Part shown: positions 26,255-34,898 of the stretch, piece after piece
How positions within the stretch are numbered: position 1 is the stretch's first letter
Layout: each line of letters begins with the position of its first letter
DNA from: Sphingomonas psychrotolerans
GTDB lineage: Bacteria; Pseudomonadota; Alphaproteobacteria; Sphingomonadales; Sphingomonadaceae
Length of the DNA: 64,000 bases
NCBI RefSeq assembly: GCF_002796605.1
Contig: NZ_CP024923.1
Location: forward strand, 1,922,001 to 1,986,000
Direction of reading: 5' to 3'
Program-made: the position numbers and the translations under genes
Notes under the pieces: model-generated
The model's input: only the letters and a program-made list of their open reading frames with translations
Told to the model about the DNA's origin: nothing
The model's database searches: none

Positions 26255-28023
26255 TGCGGACCGCACTCATCGCCTTGCTCGCCGGTGCCGCCACCGTCAC
26301 GCCGCATGCGGCCGCTCCCGAAGCCACGCCTGCGAATACGCCCGGGGTCAACGCCGCACCTGCCACGCTCCCTCCCTTTGCGGCTGAACTCGCGCAGCTG
26401 CCGATGATCACCGGCGCGTCGAGTTGGCATGGCGAGACCGGCGACGCCGGCTGGGCGCTGCTCGCCGCCTCGCGCCCGGACAACCGTCAGCTGCGCCGAT
26501 GGAACTATGCGCTCGGCCTGATCGGCGAAGGCCGCGGCGCAGATGCGCTCGGCGTGCTCGACGTGATGCAAACGAGCGACCGCGATCTCGGCCTCGTCGC
26601 CCCCTTCCTGCTGGCCCGCGGCGTCGCGCTGACTCTGGTCGAACGCGATGAGGATGCCGTATCGGCGCTCGCCGCCGCCGACCTCGCCGTCAACCCGGAG
26701 GCCTGTGCGTGGCGGATGCGCGCGCTCGCCCATGCCGGCGATCCGCAGGCTGCGGTCCGTCAGGTAAATTGCGCGCTCCCCGCGATCAACGGCCGCAGCC
26801 CCGAGGCGCGCACGCCGTTCGTGCTCGCCGCCGCCGCCGCCGCGATCGACGCCGGCCAGCCGCGGCCGGCCCTCGCTTGGCTCAATCTGTTCAGCGATCA
26901 TAACCCGCAGGCCAATGTCCTGCGCGGCCGCGCGCTCCTCGTTGCCGGCGATCCGCAGGCCGGCAAGCTTCGTCTCGAACGCGCGGCCTTGGCCGGCGGC
27001 ATCGAGATCAAGGCGCAGGCGAAGCTCGGCACGATCGAGGCCGGCCTCGCTCTGCACAATCTTGCCCCGGCCGAGGCACTCAAGCAGCTCGACGCGCTGC
27101 GCTTCGGCTGGCGCGGGGGTGCGATCGAGCAGCGCGCGCTCGAGATCCAGCTGCGTGTCGCCAACGAGGCGCATGACCTGCGCGGCCAGCTCCGTGCCGG
27201 CGCCGCGCTGATCCGCTATTTCAAGCTCGGCATGAAGGCCGCGCCGATGCTCGCCGAGTTGCAGGCGGCGCTCTCCGCAGCGCTCGCGCCCGACAGCGGC
27301 GTCGCTTTGCCCGAGGCCGCCGGCCTCTATTGGGATTATCGCGAGCTGGCTCCCGCCGGTGCCGAAGGCGATGCGCTGGTGCTCCGTCTCGCCATCCGGT
27401 TGCAGGATGCGTCGCTCTACGCCCGCGCCGCCGAACTGCTGCAATATCAGCTCACCCAGCGCGCACAGGACGTGGCGCAAGGTCCGCTCTCGGTGAAGGT
27501 GGCGGCGCTCCATATCCTTTCGGGCCGCCCCGACCGGGCACTCGACGCGATCCGCACCACCGAGCAGCCTAGTTATTCGGACGCGATGCGGTACGATCGC
27601 AAGCGCGTCGAGGCCGTAGCGCTGCTTCGGCTCGGCAAGATGGACGCCGCAATGGCCGCGCTCGACGGCTTGCCCGACGCGCACACGATCCGCGCCGAGA
27701 TGCACTGGCAGGTCAAGGACTGGGGCAGCTTCGTCACTGAAAACACCCTCTCCGCCCCCAGAGGCGTTCTGAGCGAACCTGCGCAGGCGGCAATCCTCCG
27801 TCAGGCCGTCGCGCTCGCAATGCTTGGCCGCGAAGATCAGCTCGAGCTGTTGCGCACGCGTTATGCCGCCGCGTTCAAGGCCTTGCCCAGCGGACAGGCA
27901 TTCGACGTGTTGACTCGTGATGTCGGCAGTATCGATCCCGCCGCGATCGGCGCGGCGATGGCCGCAATCCCGCAAGCCAGCCCCGCCGGCTCGACCGGCG
28001 ACCTGCTCGACGCGGCTTCGTAA
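26254..28023 (+). CDS. Large periplasmic helical-repeat (TPR-like) protein of the flagellar cluster
   Basis: This 589-residue protein has a signal peptide (residues 1-20) and then an alpha-solenoid of Ala/Leu-rich helix pairs throughout, for example RQLRRWNYALGLIGEGRGAD and LLARGVALTLVERDEDAVSAL. It could be the counterpart of the periplasmic motor protein MotC of rhizobia, given the MotE-like protein nearby, or another motor-associated scaffold. That link is inference from context and fold only. It is translationally coupled to the preceding small membrane protein. Confidence 0.7.
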   Translation: MRTALIALLAGAATVTPHAAAPEATPANTPGVNAAPATLPPFAAELAQLPMITGASSWHGETGDAGWALLAASRPDNRQLRRWNYALGLIGEGRGADALGVLDVMQTSDRDLGLVAPFLLARGVALTLVERDEDAVSALAAADLAVNPEACAWRMRALAHAGDPQAAVRQVNCALPAINGRSPEARTPFVLAAAAAAIDAGQPRPALAWLNLFSDHNPQANVLRGRALLVAGDPQAGKLRLERAALAGGIEIKAQAKLGTIEAGLALHNLAPAEALKQLDALRFGWRGGAIEQRALEIQLRVANEAHDLRGQLRAGAALIRYFKLGMKAAPMLAELQAALSAALAPDSGVALPEAAGLYWDYRELAPAGAEGDALVLRLAIRLQDASLYARAAELLQYQLTQRAQDVAQGPLSVKVAALHILSGRPDRALDAIRTTEQPSYSDAMRYDRKRVEAVALLRLGKMDAAMAALDGLPDAHTIRAEMHWQVKDWGSFVTENTLSAPRGVLSEPAQAAILRQAVALAMLGREDQLELLRTRYAAAFKALPSGQAFDVLTRDVGSIDPAAIGAAMAAIPQASPAGSTGDLLDAAS

Positions 28024-28039
28024 AAGCACCCCTGAACAT

Positions 28040-28172
28040 CGTCACCCCGGCCGAAGTGCCGGGGTCCACGTCTCCGCAGGCGAGGCACTCTGAGGACGCG
28101 CTGCTACGTAGCCGCGCCTCTCGAGGGTCTCGCCCAATGGCGAAGTGGCCCCGGCACTCGGCCGGGGTGACG
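28040..28172. repeat. REP/BIME-like inverted repeat, copy 1
   Basis: Two arms of about 28 bases (28040-28069 and 28145-28172) are inverted copies of a sequence built on GTCACCCCGGCC and GCCGGGGTCCAC. They flank about 75 bases of spacer between two convergent genes. The same arms occur at 62984-63090, so this is a dispersed element, not a one-off terminator. Confidence 0.75.
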
Positions 28173-28201
28173 GTGGATAGCGCCGGCGTTCGAAAACGCG
28201 A

Positions 28202-29110
28202 TTAGCGGATGTAGTTGACCAGGCTCAGGTCCGACAGCTGCGAAAACACCGAATAGCTCGCCTGCAGCATCGTCTTCTGCTGCGCGAGATCGAGCGCGAC
28301 CTGGCCCAGATCGGCATCCTCGTTGGTCTCGATGACGCTCTCGAGCAGCAACGCACGTTGCTGGCCGCGCGTGGTCAGCGTCTCGACCTGGTTCTGTTTG
28401 CGACCATTGTCCGCATTGACTGCCCGCAGGCTGTCGATCCCCGTGCCGAGCTGACCTACCGCCTGCTTGAGCGCATCGAGCTGCGCGTCGGTCGGCTTGG
28501 CGCCGATTGCGCCGGCCTGAGCGATCGTCTTGAATGCTGCGTACAAGTCCTTGCCCACTGCGCTGGCGGTGATGCCATAGGTCACGTCGACGCCGTCGGC
28601 GACGCGCGCGGTCGAACGGACGCCGTCGTCCTGGAACGCGTCGGCGACGTTGGTCGTGGCGACATCGGCAAGCGTATCCGGCGTGAACGGATTGCTGCCG
28701 GTCTGCGAGCCGGCGAACAGCGGCGCGCCGCCTTCGCCGCCGTTGAGCGAGCTGCGATACTGGCTGAACGCGGTCTCGACCGCTTCCTGCAGTCCGGCGG
28801 CGTCGCCGGTGCCGATCGCCTTGAGGATGTCGGTCTTGAGATCGCCCACTGCCTTCTCGATGCCGTCGAGATGGCCCTGGTAGAGAGACAGCGTCGTCTC
28901 GACCCGCTTCGACACGGTCGATTGCGCGCCCTGACGAGCCAGCAGGCTGTGGGCCGAGAGGTTACGCACCGTCTCGGTGCCGAGATCGGCGAAGTCGGCC
29001 GCCTTCTTGCCGGTCGAAAGCTGTTGCTGGGTGATCGCCAGCTTCTCCTGCGCGCGCTGGATTGCGCCCGACATCGTACGCTGGAGCGGAATGGAGGCTA
29101 CGCGAGTCAT
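28202..29110 (-). CDS. flgL: Hook-filament junction protein FlgL
   Basis: This 302-residue protein has a flagellin-like N-terminal helix (SGAIQRAQEKLAITQQQLSTGKK) and C-terminal helix (GQVALDLAQQKTMLQASYSVFSQL). The central region is variable. FlgL joins the FlgK layer to the filament. It lies 11 bases after flgK in the flgE-flgK-flgL operon. Confidence 0.93.
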   Translation of the reverse strand: MTRVASIPLQRTMSGAIQRAQEKLAITQQQLSTGKKAADFADLGTETVRNLSAHSLLARQGAQSTVSKRVETTLSLYQGHLDGIEKAVGDLKTDILKAIGTGDAAGLQEAVETAFSQYRSSLNGGEGGAPLFAGSQTGSNPFTPDTLADVATTNVADAFQDDGVRSTARVADGVDVTYGITASAVGKDLYAAFKTIAQAGAIGAKPTDAQLDALKQAVGQLGTGIDSLRAVNADNGRKQNQVETLTTRGQQRALLLESVIETNEDADLGQVALDLAQQKTMLQASYSVFSQLSDLSLVNYIR

Positions 29111-29121
29111 TCTGTTTCCGA

Positions 29122-31221
29122 TCAGACCATGTTGAGCAAGGTGTCGTACATTTCCGACGCCGTGGAGATTATCCGCGCGGCGGCGGAATAGCTGTTCTGC
29201 AGGATCACCATTTGCGCCAGCTCCTCGTCGATGTTGACGCCCGAGAAGCTGTCGCGGCGGTTGATCGCATCGTCGCGCCGCGCGGCGGAGTCGAGCAGAT
29301 TGTCCTCCGCCTGGCTCGCCTCGAGTCCGGCGCGGCCGAGCAGCAGGCTCGAGAAGCGCTCGACCGTGGCGGTGCCGTCCTTGCCGAGGTCGATTCCGGT
29401 GGCCAGCTTGTCGACGAACGCAGTCGCACCGCGCGTATCGCCCGCGCCGAGCGCCTTTGCGCCCACCGCCGCCGTCTCCTGAAACCGCGCGAGCGGAAGC
29501 TTGGTGGGGTTGGCGAGCACTTCGGGACGCACTTGCGCATTTTGCAGCCCGCTCGACGCACCGGTCAGGCCGAGCATCGCGGTGAAGCCGCGTCCGGTGC
29601 CGAAGCGGTCGGTCGAGTCCGAGGGGACCGAAAGTGTCGCACCCGACAGGGCACCCGCCGGCTCGAAGCGCATGCGACCACGATCGTCGAGGCTGAAATC
29701 GCCGAAATCGCCTAACGGGCTGGCATTGAGTTCGGACACAAGATCGCCGACATTACCGCCCGACGCCGGGCTGAGCGTGTAGCTGGTCAGCGCGCGGCCG
29801 GTGGCGTCGCGCAGCACGACTTGCGCAGTCTCGCCGGTGGCGAAGCCATGCGCGTCGCCCGGGACGAGCCCCGAGGGGACCAGCGAGCTCGAATCGCTGC
29901 GGACCATGTCGTTCAGGCCGAAATATTGCGAGACGCCGACCCCGGCGCGCGCGCTTGGGCTGGCCTGGTTCTGCGCGACGACCACACCGTTGCCGGCGCC
30001 GTTCGCCTTGATGCTCAGCTTGCCGTCGGTGAAACTCGCAGTGGCCGCGCCGCCAAGGCCGGTGTTGATCGCCGTGACCATGTCGTCGATCGTCGCCCCG
30101 GCGGGCATCGCGCTGAAATCCACACTGGTCTTGGCGACCAGCGTCCCGTCCGCCTTGGTCACCGCAAAGGTCGCAGCGCCGGTGAAGCCCAGCCGGTCGC
30201 TGCCGACCAATCCGGTCTGGCGGCCGTCGAGGCTCACGGGAGGCGGCACGGTGCTGCCTGCGTTGGAGACCGAATTGAGTGCCTCGGACAGTCCGGAGAA
30301 GAGCACGCCCATCTGTTCGGAAAAGGCCGGAAGGGCGCGATCGCGCAAGTCGAGCAATCCGCCCAGCTTGCCGCCGACAGCCGCGGAATCGAGCTTCTCG
30401 CCCGTCGCCGCACCCATCGCGCCACTGTCTTCGGCAAAGCGGATTTCGATTGTCGGATAGGTGGCCTGCGAAGTGCCGCCGCCTCCGCCATTCGGATAGG
30501 AAAGCTGGCGCAGCCTTTTGTCGAGCAGCACACCGCCATTGGCGGTCTCGATCGAGACGCGGCCGTCGGGCTGGTCGCGGACATTGACTGCGATCAGTCC
30601 GCTCAGTTCCTCGATCGCGCTCATCCGCTGATCCGCGGCCCCGCCGATATTCTTGCCGAGCCCGGTCGCCGCCGAAACGGTGCCGTTGAGATCGTGGATG
30701 CGCTTGAGCAGGCTGTTGATCTTGTCGACCGAATAGCCAACCTCGGATTCAACGTCGCCGCGCAGCCCGTTCACGTCGGTCTGGATCTGCTGCATCGAAT
30801 CGATCGCGTCCTGCACGTCGGACGTGAAAACCGCGACGGTCTGCGCCGAGGATTGCGACCCGGTCATCGCCACCGCAGAGGCAGTGACTGCGTCGAGCCG
30901 CGCCGGCAGGCCCGAAGTCGCGCCCGGCTGGCCGAGCAGTGCCTGGAGCCGATCAAGATAGCCTGCCGTGACGTCCGCGCGGCCATAATCGCCTGCGCGG
31001 CGATAGACATTGGCTTCGAGAAAGCGGTCGGCGACGCGGCTGGGCTCGCCCACCACGACGCCGGCCACCTGGCCCGAGACCACGCCGGTGGTGAGGTTGA
31101 CGCGCTCGCGCGCATACCCCGACACGCCGACATTGGCGATGTTGTTCGAAACCGAGCGGAGTCCGGCCTGGGCTGCTGCCAGGCCGGAAACCGCGGATCC
31201 GAGAATGTGATTGAGCGACAT
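29122..31221 (-). CDS. flgK: Hook-associated protein FlgK
   Basis: This 699-residue protein begins MSLNHILGSAVSGLAAAQAG and continues with the rod/hook motif SNNIANVGVSGYARERVN. The C-terminal helix is ELAQMVILQNSYSAAARIISTA. It is longer than Salmonella FlgK (about 550 residues) because of an expanded central region (about 330-560). FlgK is the first of the two junction layers between hook and filament. It starts 25 bases after the flgE stop. Confidence 0.95.
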   Translation of the reverse strand: MSLNHILGSAVSGLAAAQAGLRSVSNNIANVGVSGYARERVNLTTGVVSGQVAGVVVGEPSRVADRFLEANVYRRAGDYGRADVTAGYLDRLQALLGQPGATSGLPARLDAVTASAVAMTGSQSSAQTVAVFTSDVQDAIDSMQQIQTDVNGLRGDVESEVGYSVDKINSLLKRIHDLNGTVSAATGLGKNIGGAADQRMSAIEELSGLIAVNVRDQPDGRVSIETANGGVLLDKRLRQLSYPNGGGGGTSQATYPTIEIRFAEDSGAMGAATGEKLDSAAVGGKLGGLLDLRDRALPAFSEQMGVLFSGLSEALNSVSNAGSTVPPPVSLDGRQTGLVGSDRLGFTGAATFAVTKADGTLVAKTSVDFSAMPAGATIDDMVTAINTGLGGAATASFTDGKLSIKANGAGNGVVVAQNQASPSARAGVGVSQYFGLNDMVRSDSSSLVPSGLVPGDAHGFATGETAQVVLRDATGRALTSYTLSPASGGNVGDLVSELNASPLGDFGDFSLDDRGRMRFEPAGALSGATLSVPSDSTDRFGTGRGFTAMLGLTGASSGLQNAQVRPEVLANPTKLPLARFQETAAVGAKALGAGDTRGATAFVDKLATGIDLGKDGTATVERFSSLLLGRAGLEASQAEDNLLDSAARRDDAINRRDSFSGVNIDEELAQMVILQNSYSAAARIISTASEMYDTLLNMV

Positions 31222-31246
31222 CGCTTAGGTCTCGGATATTGGAGGA

Positions 31247-32548
31247 TTAACGCTTCAGGTCGCTCACTTCGCGAAGCATGTCGTCGACCGTGGTGATGAT
31301 CTTCGACGATGCGCTATAGGCCCGCTGGAAACGGATCATGTTGGTGAACTCGCCCGCCAGATCGACGGTCGAGGCCTCCAGCGAGTTGGAAGCGATGCTG
31401 CCCGCGCCGAGCTGGCCCGGCGCATTGAGCGTCATGCCGCCCGAGGCGCGGCTGATCGTATAGGCATTGCCCGACACGCGCGTGAGCCCGTCCGGGTTCT
31501 GGAAGGTCGCGATCGGCAACTGAAACACCGAACGGCTCGAGCCGTCGGAGAAGATCGCGTTGACCACGCCCTGCTTGTCGATCTCGACCGACGAGAGGTT
31601 GCCGAGCATGCCGCCGTCGACGTTCGACGAGATCAGCGAGCTTTCGTCGCCGGACTGGGTGATGCCATCGATGCCGTCGTCGCTGCCGATCGCCAGCGTG
31701 ATCGGCACCGAACCGGCAGCGTTGGTCCAGGTGACGTTGAGCGGGGCGAACAATGCCGGGCTCGAACCGGTCCGGTCGAGGCTGCCGTCGCCGTTGAACC
31801 TGATCGTGCCGCTGGCGAGCAGGCCATTGGCGGCGGTGACGTCGCTGGCCGGATTGGCATAGACTTCGCTCTGCCAGGTGTTCGGGCCGGTCTTGATGAA
31901 GCCCATCGTCACGCGGTGCGTGCCACCCTGCGCATCCGACACGTCGAACGAGCGCGAGAATTGCGGCGTGACCGTGCCCGAGGCCATGTTACCGGCGGTA
32001 TAGGCGCCGGCGTAGGTCGTGGTGGTCGACTGCAGGTTCATGCGCGCCTGGATGCGCGTGGTCGGCGAAGCGGTGCCGACCAGGTCGCTCACCCGCACCG
32101 GCTCGAGCGCGCCGATGCTGCCGGTGTTGGTATAGTCGCCGGTGGCGTCGAGGGGCCAGCCATAGAGATAGAGACCGGCGGGATTGCGGAGGAAGCCTTC
32201 CTCGTCCGGACGGAATGCGCCTGCGCGGGTATAGGCAACGTCGCCGCTCGAGTCCGAAGTGGCACGCGTCACGAAGAAGCCGCCGCCGTCGATCGCGAGA
32301 TCGGTGCTGCTGCCCGAAGCCTGGAGCAGGCCCTGCTTCGACACCATCGACATCGGCGCCGCGGCGACGCCGCCGGCCGAATAGTTGCTCTTGGCGCGGC
32401 CGTCGGTGACCATGGTGCGGAACTGGGCTTCGACGCCCTTGTAGCCGACGGTGTTGATGTTGGTGATGTTGTCGGCGACGGTCGCCATTGCGCTCGACTG
32501 AGCGCTGAGGCCGGATACACCGGCGTAGAGAGCGGAATAAAGGCTCAA
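31247..32548 (-). CDS. flgE: Flagellar hook protein FlgE
   Basis: This 433-residue hook subunit has N-terminal SLYSALYAGVSGLSAQSSAM and the motif ADNITNINTVGYKGVEAQF. The C-terminal helix is VDLAGEFTNMIRFQRAYSAS. TTG 32548 is the best start because AGGAG lies eight bases upstream; an upstream in-frame GTG lacks such a site. It heads the flgE-flgK-flgL operon, divergent from flbT. Confidence 0.96.
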   Translation of the reverse strand: MSLYSALYAGVSGLSAQSSAMATVADNITNINTVGYKGVEAQFRTMVTDGRAKSNYSAGGVAAAPMSMVSKQGLLQASGSSTDLAIDGGGFFVTRATSDSSGDVAYTRAGAFRPDEEGFLRNPAGLYLYGWPLDATGDYTNTGSIGALEPVRVSDLVGTASPTTRIQARMNLQSTTTTYAGAYTAGNMASGTVTPQFSRSFDVSDAQGGTHRVTMGFIKTGPNTWQSEVYANPASDVTAANGLLASGTIRFNGDGSLDRTGSSPALFAPLNVTWTNAAGSVPITLAIGSDDGIDGITQSGDESSLISSNVDGGMLGNLSSVEIDKQGVVNAIFSDGSSRSVFQLPIATFQNPDGLTRVSGNAYTISRASGGMTLNAPGQLGAGSIASNSLEASTVDLAGEFTNMIRFQRAYSASSKIITTVDDMLREVSDLKR

Positions 32549-32599
32549 GTCATACACTCCTGACGACGCCCGCGGATCGATCGCGCAGGCCACAGCTGT

Positions 32600-32605
32600 A
32601 TTCTA
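32600..32605 (-). promoter_or_regulatory. Candidate flgE -10 box (CCTAGAAT variant)
   Basis: On the minus strand TCCTCCTAGAATAC lies 28 bases downstream of the FlbD-type palindrome and about 52 before the flgE start. It differs from YCTATAAT by one base. Confidence 0.4.
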
Positions 32606-32633
32606 GGAGGACCGCAGACCGAACCAAATGCCC

Positions 32634-32646
32634 GGCAAAATTTGCC
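32634..32646. promoter_or_regulatory. FlbD-type palindrome between flgE and flbT
   Basis: CCCGGCAAAATTTGCCTACC contains GGCA-N5-TGCC. It lies 28 bases from the flgE box on one side and 30 bases from the flbT box on the other, so one site could control both. Confidence 0.62.
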
Positions 32647-32676
32647 TACCAAAAAACCTGTCGGCCGCGTCGCTCC

Positions 32677-32682
32677 TATAAT
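32677..32682 (+). promoter_or_regulatory. YCTATAAT box of the flbT-fliI-fliJ unit
   Basis: GCTCCTATAATG ends 30 bases before the flbT start. Confidence 0.58.
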
Positions 32683-32712
32683 GGGAGAAACGCATACGAA
32701 AGGTTTGTCCCC

Positions 32713-33105
32713 ATGCTCCGCATCACGCTTCGCGACGGCGAGAAGGCGATCGTCAACGGCGCCGTCCTGCGCGCGGTCGGCCGCACGCAGATCGCGGTCG
32801 AGAACCAGGTGTCGATCCTGCGCGGCCGCGAAGTCATGCAGCCCGAGGAAGCCACCACCCCGGCGCGCCAGCTCTATTTCACTGCGATGCTCGCTTATAT
32901 CGATCCGGCCAATCGCAGCCAGCACCAGGACAATATCGTCACGCTGATCGGCAATCTGGTCGCCACGCTCACTGCTCCCGAGGCGCGGACTGCCTGCATC
33001 GGCTTCGCGCACGACATCGCCCAAGGCGAATATTACAAGGCGCTCTCGGCCGCGCGCGAGCTGATCGGCTTCGAGGACGTCGTAACCGAAGCTCAGGCCG
33101 CGTAA
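32713..33105 (+). CDS. flbT: FlbT, flagellin mRNA regulator
   Basis: This 130-residue protein carries the FlbT signatures LRITLRDGEKAIVNGAVLRA, VENQVSILRGREVMQPEEAT and TPARQLYFTAMLAYIDP. In Caulobacter, FlbT binds the flagellin mRNA leader and speeds its decay until the hook is finished, opposed by FlaF. No flaF is visible in the window. It is the first gene of flbT-fliI-fliJ-muramidase. The long leader of the flagellin mRNA at 19.2 kb fits the same mechanism. Confidence 0.93.
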   Translation: MLRITLRDGEKAIVNGAVLRAVGRTQIAVENQVSILRGREVMQPEEATTPARQLYFTAMLAYIDPANRSQHQDNIVTLIGNLVATLTAPEARTACIGFAHDIAQGEYYKALSAARELIGFEDVVTEAQAA

Positions 33106-33117
33106 GGACCGCTGCGC

Positions 33118-34473
33118 GTGCAGACTCTCCCCAGCGCCGCCCGCGCGATCCGCAATATGGTGCCCGACCGCCGCTTCGGCAGCGTCGTCGCGGTTCGCGG
33201 CGCGCTGATCGAAGTGGAGGGGCTCGCCGGAGTCGCGCAGATCGGCAGCCGCGTCGAAATCCAGGGCTCCAGCGGCAAAGTCGAGGCCGAAGTCACTGCG
33301 CTCGACCGCAACGTCGCGCTCTGCCTTCCCTTTGTCGATCCGCAAGGCGTCGGTCTCGGTTCGCGTGCCGAACTCGCCGCCGGCCAGTTCAGCATCCGCC
33401 CGTCGACCGCATGGCTCGGCCGCATGATCAACGGTCTCGGCCGCCCGGTCGACGGTCTCGGCGCGCTTCACAACGGCGCCGATCCGCAGCCGATCAAGGC
33501 CTCGCCCCCCGCCGCTTCCAACCGCGCGCGCGTCGGTCGCCGCATCGAAACCGGCGTGCGAACGCTCGACCTGTTCGCGCCGCTCTGCGTCGGCCAGCGG
33601 CTCGGCCTGTTCGCCGGCTCGGGTGTCGGCAAGTCGGTCCTCCTCTCGATGCTTGCGCGCTGGACCGAGTGCGACGTCGCCGTCATCGGCCTGATCGGCG
33701 AACGCGGCCGCGAGGTTCAGGAATTCATCGAGGACGATCTCGGCCCCGAGGGCATGGCCCGCTCGGTCGTCGTCGTCGCCACCTCGGACGAGCCCGCACT
33801 GATGCGCCGCCAGGCCGCATGGACTACCCTCGCCGTCGCCGAGCATTTCCGCGATCAGGGTCTGAACGTCCTCTGCCTGATGGATTCGGTCACTCGCTTC
33901 GCGATGGCACAGCGCGAGATCGGCCTCGCCTCGGGCGAGCCGCCTGCCACCAAGGGTTATACCCCAACCGTTTTCGCCGAATTGCCCCGCCTGCTCGAGC
34001 GCGCCGGCCCTGGCGAGCCCGGCAAGGGCATGATCACCGGCCTGTTCACTGTCCTCGTCGACGGCGACGACCATAACGAGCCCATCGCCGATGCGGTTCG
34101 CGGCATCCTCGACGGCCACGTCGTGATGCGCCGCGCAATCGCCGAGCGCGGCCGCTATCCAGCGATCGACGTGCTCAAATCGGTGTCGCGTACCCTGCCC
34201 CATTGCATGAACGACGAGCAGAACGCGACGCGCATCGCCGCGCGCAAATTGCTGTCCACCTATGCCGATATGGAAGAGATGGTCCGCCTCGGCGCCTATA
34301 AAGCCGGCTCGTCCGAAGAAGTCGATCGCGCGGTGGCACTCGCTCCGCAGATCGAGGCGCTGATCAACCAGGGCAAGAACGAGCGCGGCAACGCCGATGC
34401 CGGCTTCGCCGCTCTCGCGGAAATCCTGGGCAGCGAGCTCTTCGCCGCCGAGCCTCTCGGGATCGCCGCATGA
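33118..34473 (+). CDS. fliI: Flagellar export ATPase FliI
   Basis: This 451-residue protein has Walker A GLFAGSGVGKSVLLSML (about residues 160-176), the FliI/F1-beta block GLIGERGREVQEF and Walker B VLCLMDSVTRFAMAQREIGL. FliI energises unloading of export substrates at the base of the flagellar secretion apparatus. It starts with GTG after AAGGA. It is followed by fliJ with a four-base overlap. Confidence 0.97.
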   Translation: MQTLPSAARAIRNMVPDRRFGSVVAVRGALIEVEGLAGVAQIGSRVEIQGSSGKVEAEVTALDRNVALCLPFVDPQGVGLGSRAELAAGQFSIRPSTAWLGRMINGLGRPVDGLGALHNGADPQPIKASPPAASNRARVGRRIETGVRTLDLFAPLCVGQRLGLFAGSGVGKSVLLSMLARWTECDVAVIGLIGERGREVQEFIEDDLGPEGMARSVVVVATSDEPALMRRQAAWTTLAVAEHFRDQGLNVLCLMDSVTRFAMAQREIGLASGEPPATKGYTPTVFAELPRLLERAGPGEPGKGMITGLFTVLVDGDDHNEPIADAVRGILDGHVVMRRAIAERGRYPAIDVLKSVSRTLPHCMNDEQNATRIAARKLLSTYADMEEMVRLGAYKAGSSEEVDRAVALAPQIEALINQGKNERGNADAGFAALAEILGSELFAAEPLGIAA

Positions 34474-34898
34474 CTCCGTTCGACACAGCACTGCGCGTCC
34501 ACCGCCGCGAAGTCGACGCCGTCAAGGTATCGATCAGCGTCGAGGTCGAGCGCATCACCACGCTCGAAGCCCAGACCCGCGCACATGACGCCACGCTGCG
34601 CGAGGAACGCGCGCTCGCTTCCGCTCTTCCTTTCGCCAGCGACGCATGGACCGCGCGGATGAAGGCCCAACGCGCCCGCCTCGACGAGGCAGCCTATCTC
34701 GCCCAGGCCCGGCTCGTCCGACTGCGCGACAAGGCCATCGAAGCCTATGGCACGATGCGCGCGATCGAAGGCGCGGCCGAACGCTACGAGGACGAGGCCG
34801 AACGCACCATTGCGCTCGCCGAACAGAGCGCGATCGACGACATCGCCGCCGCCCGCTTCCTGCGCGCCCGCGCCGTCAGCAAGCGTCGCCCGGCATGA
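34470..34898 (+). CDS. fliJ: FliJ-like export coiled-coil protein
   Basis: This 142-residue protein is predicted to be one antiparallel coiled coil (TALRVHRREVDAVKVSISVE to YEDEAERTIALAEQSAIDD). FliJ is the central stalk of the FliI ring and escorts chaperones to FlhA. Sequence identity within this family is low; position directly behind fliI is the main support. The start overlaps the fliI stop and its stop overlaps the next start. Confidence 0.85.
   Translation: MTPFDTALRVHRREVDAVKVSISVEVERITTLEAQTRAHDATLREERALASALPFASDAWTARMKAQRARLDEAAYLAQARLVRLRDKAIEAYGTMRAIEGAAERYEDEAERTIALAEQSAIDDIAAARFLRARAVSKRRPA

Noticed and set aside
30234..30584. Small frames inside flgK and other structural genes
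   Set aside because: They are out-of-frame products of GC-rich coding DNA with no independent start signals.
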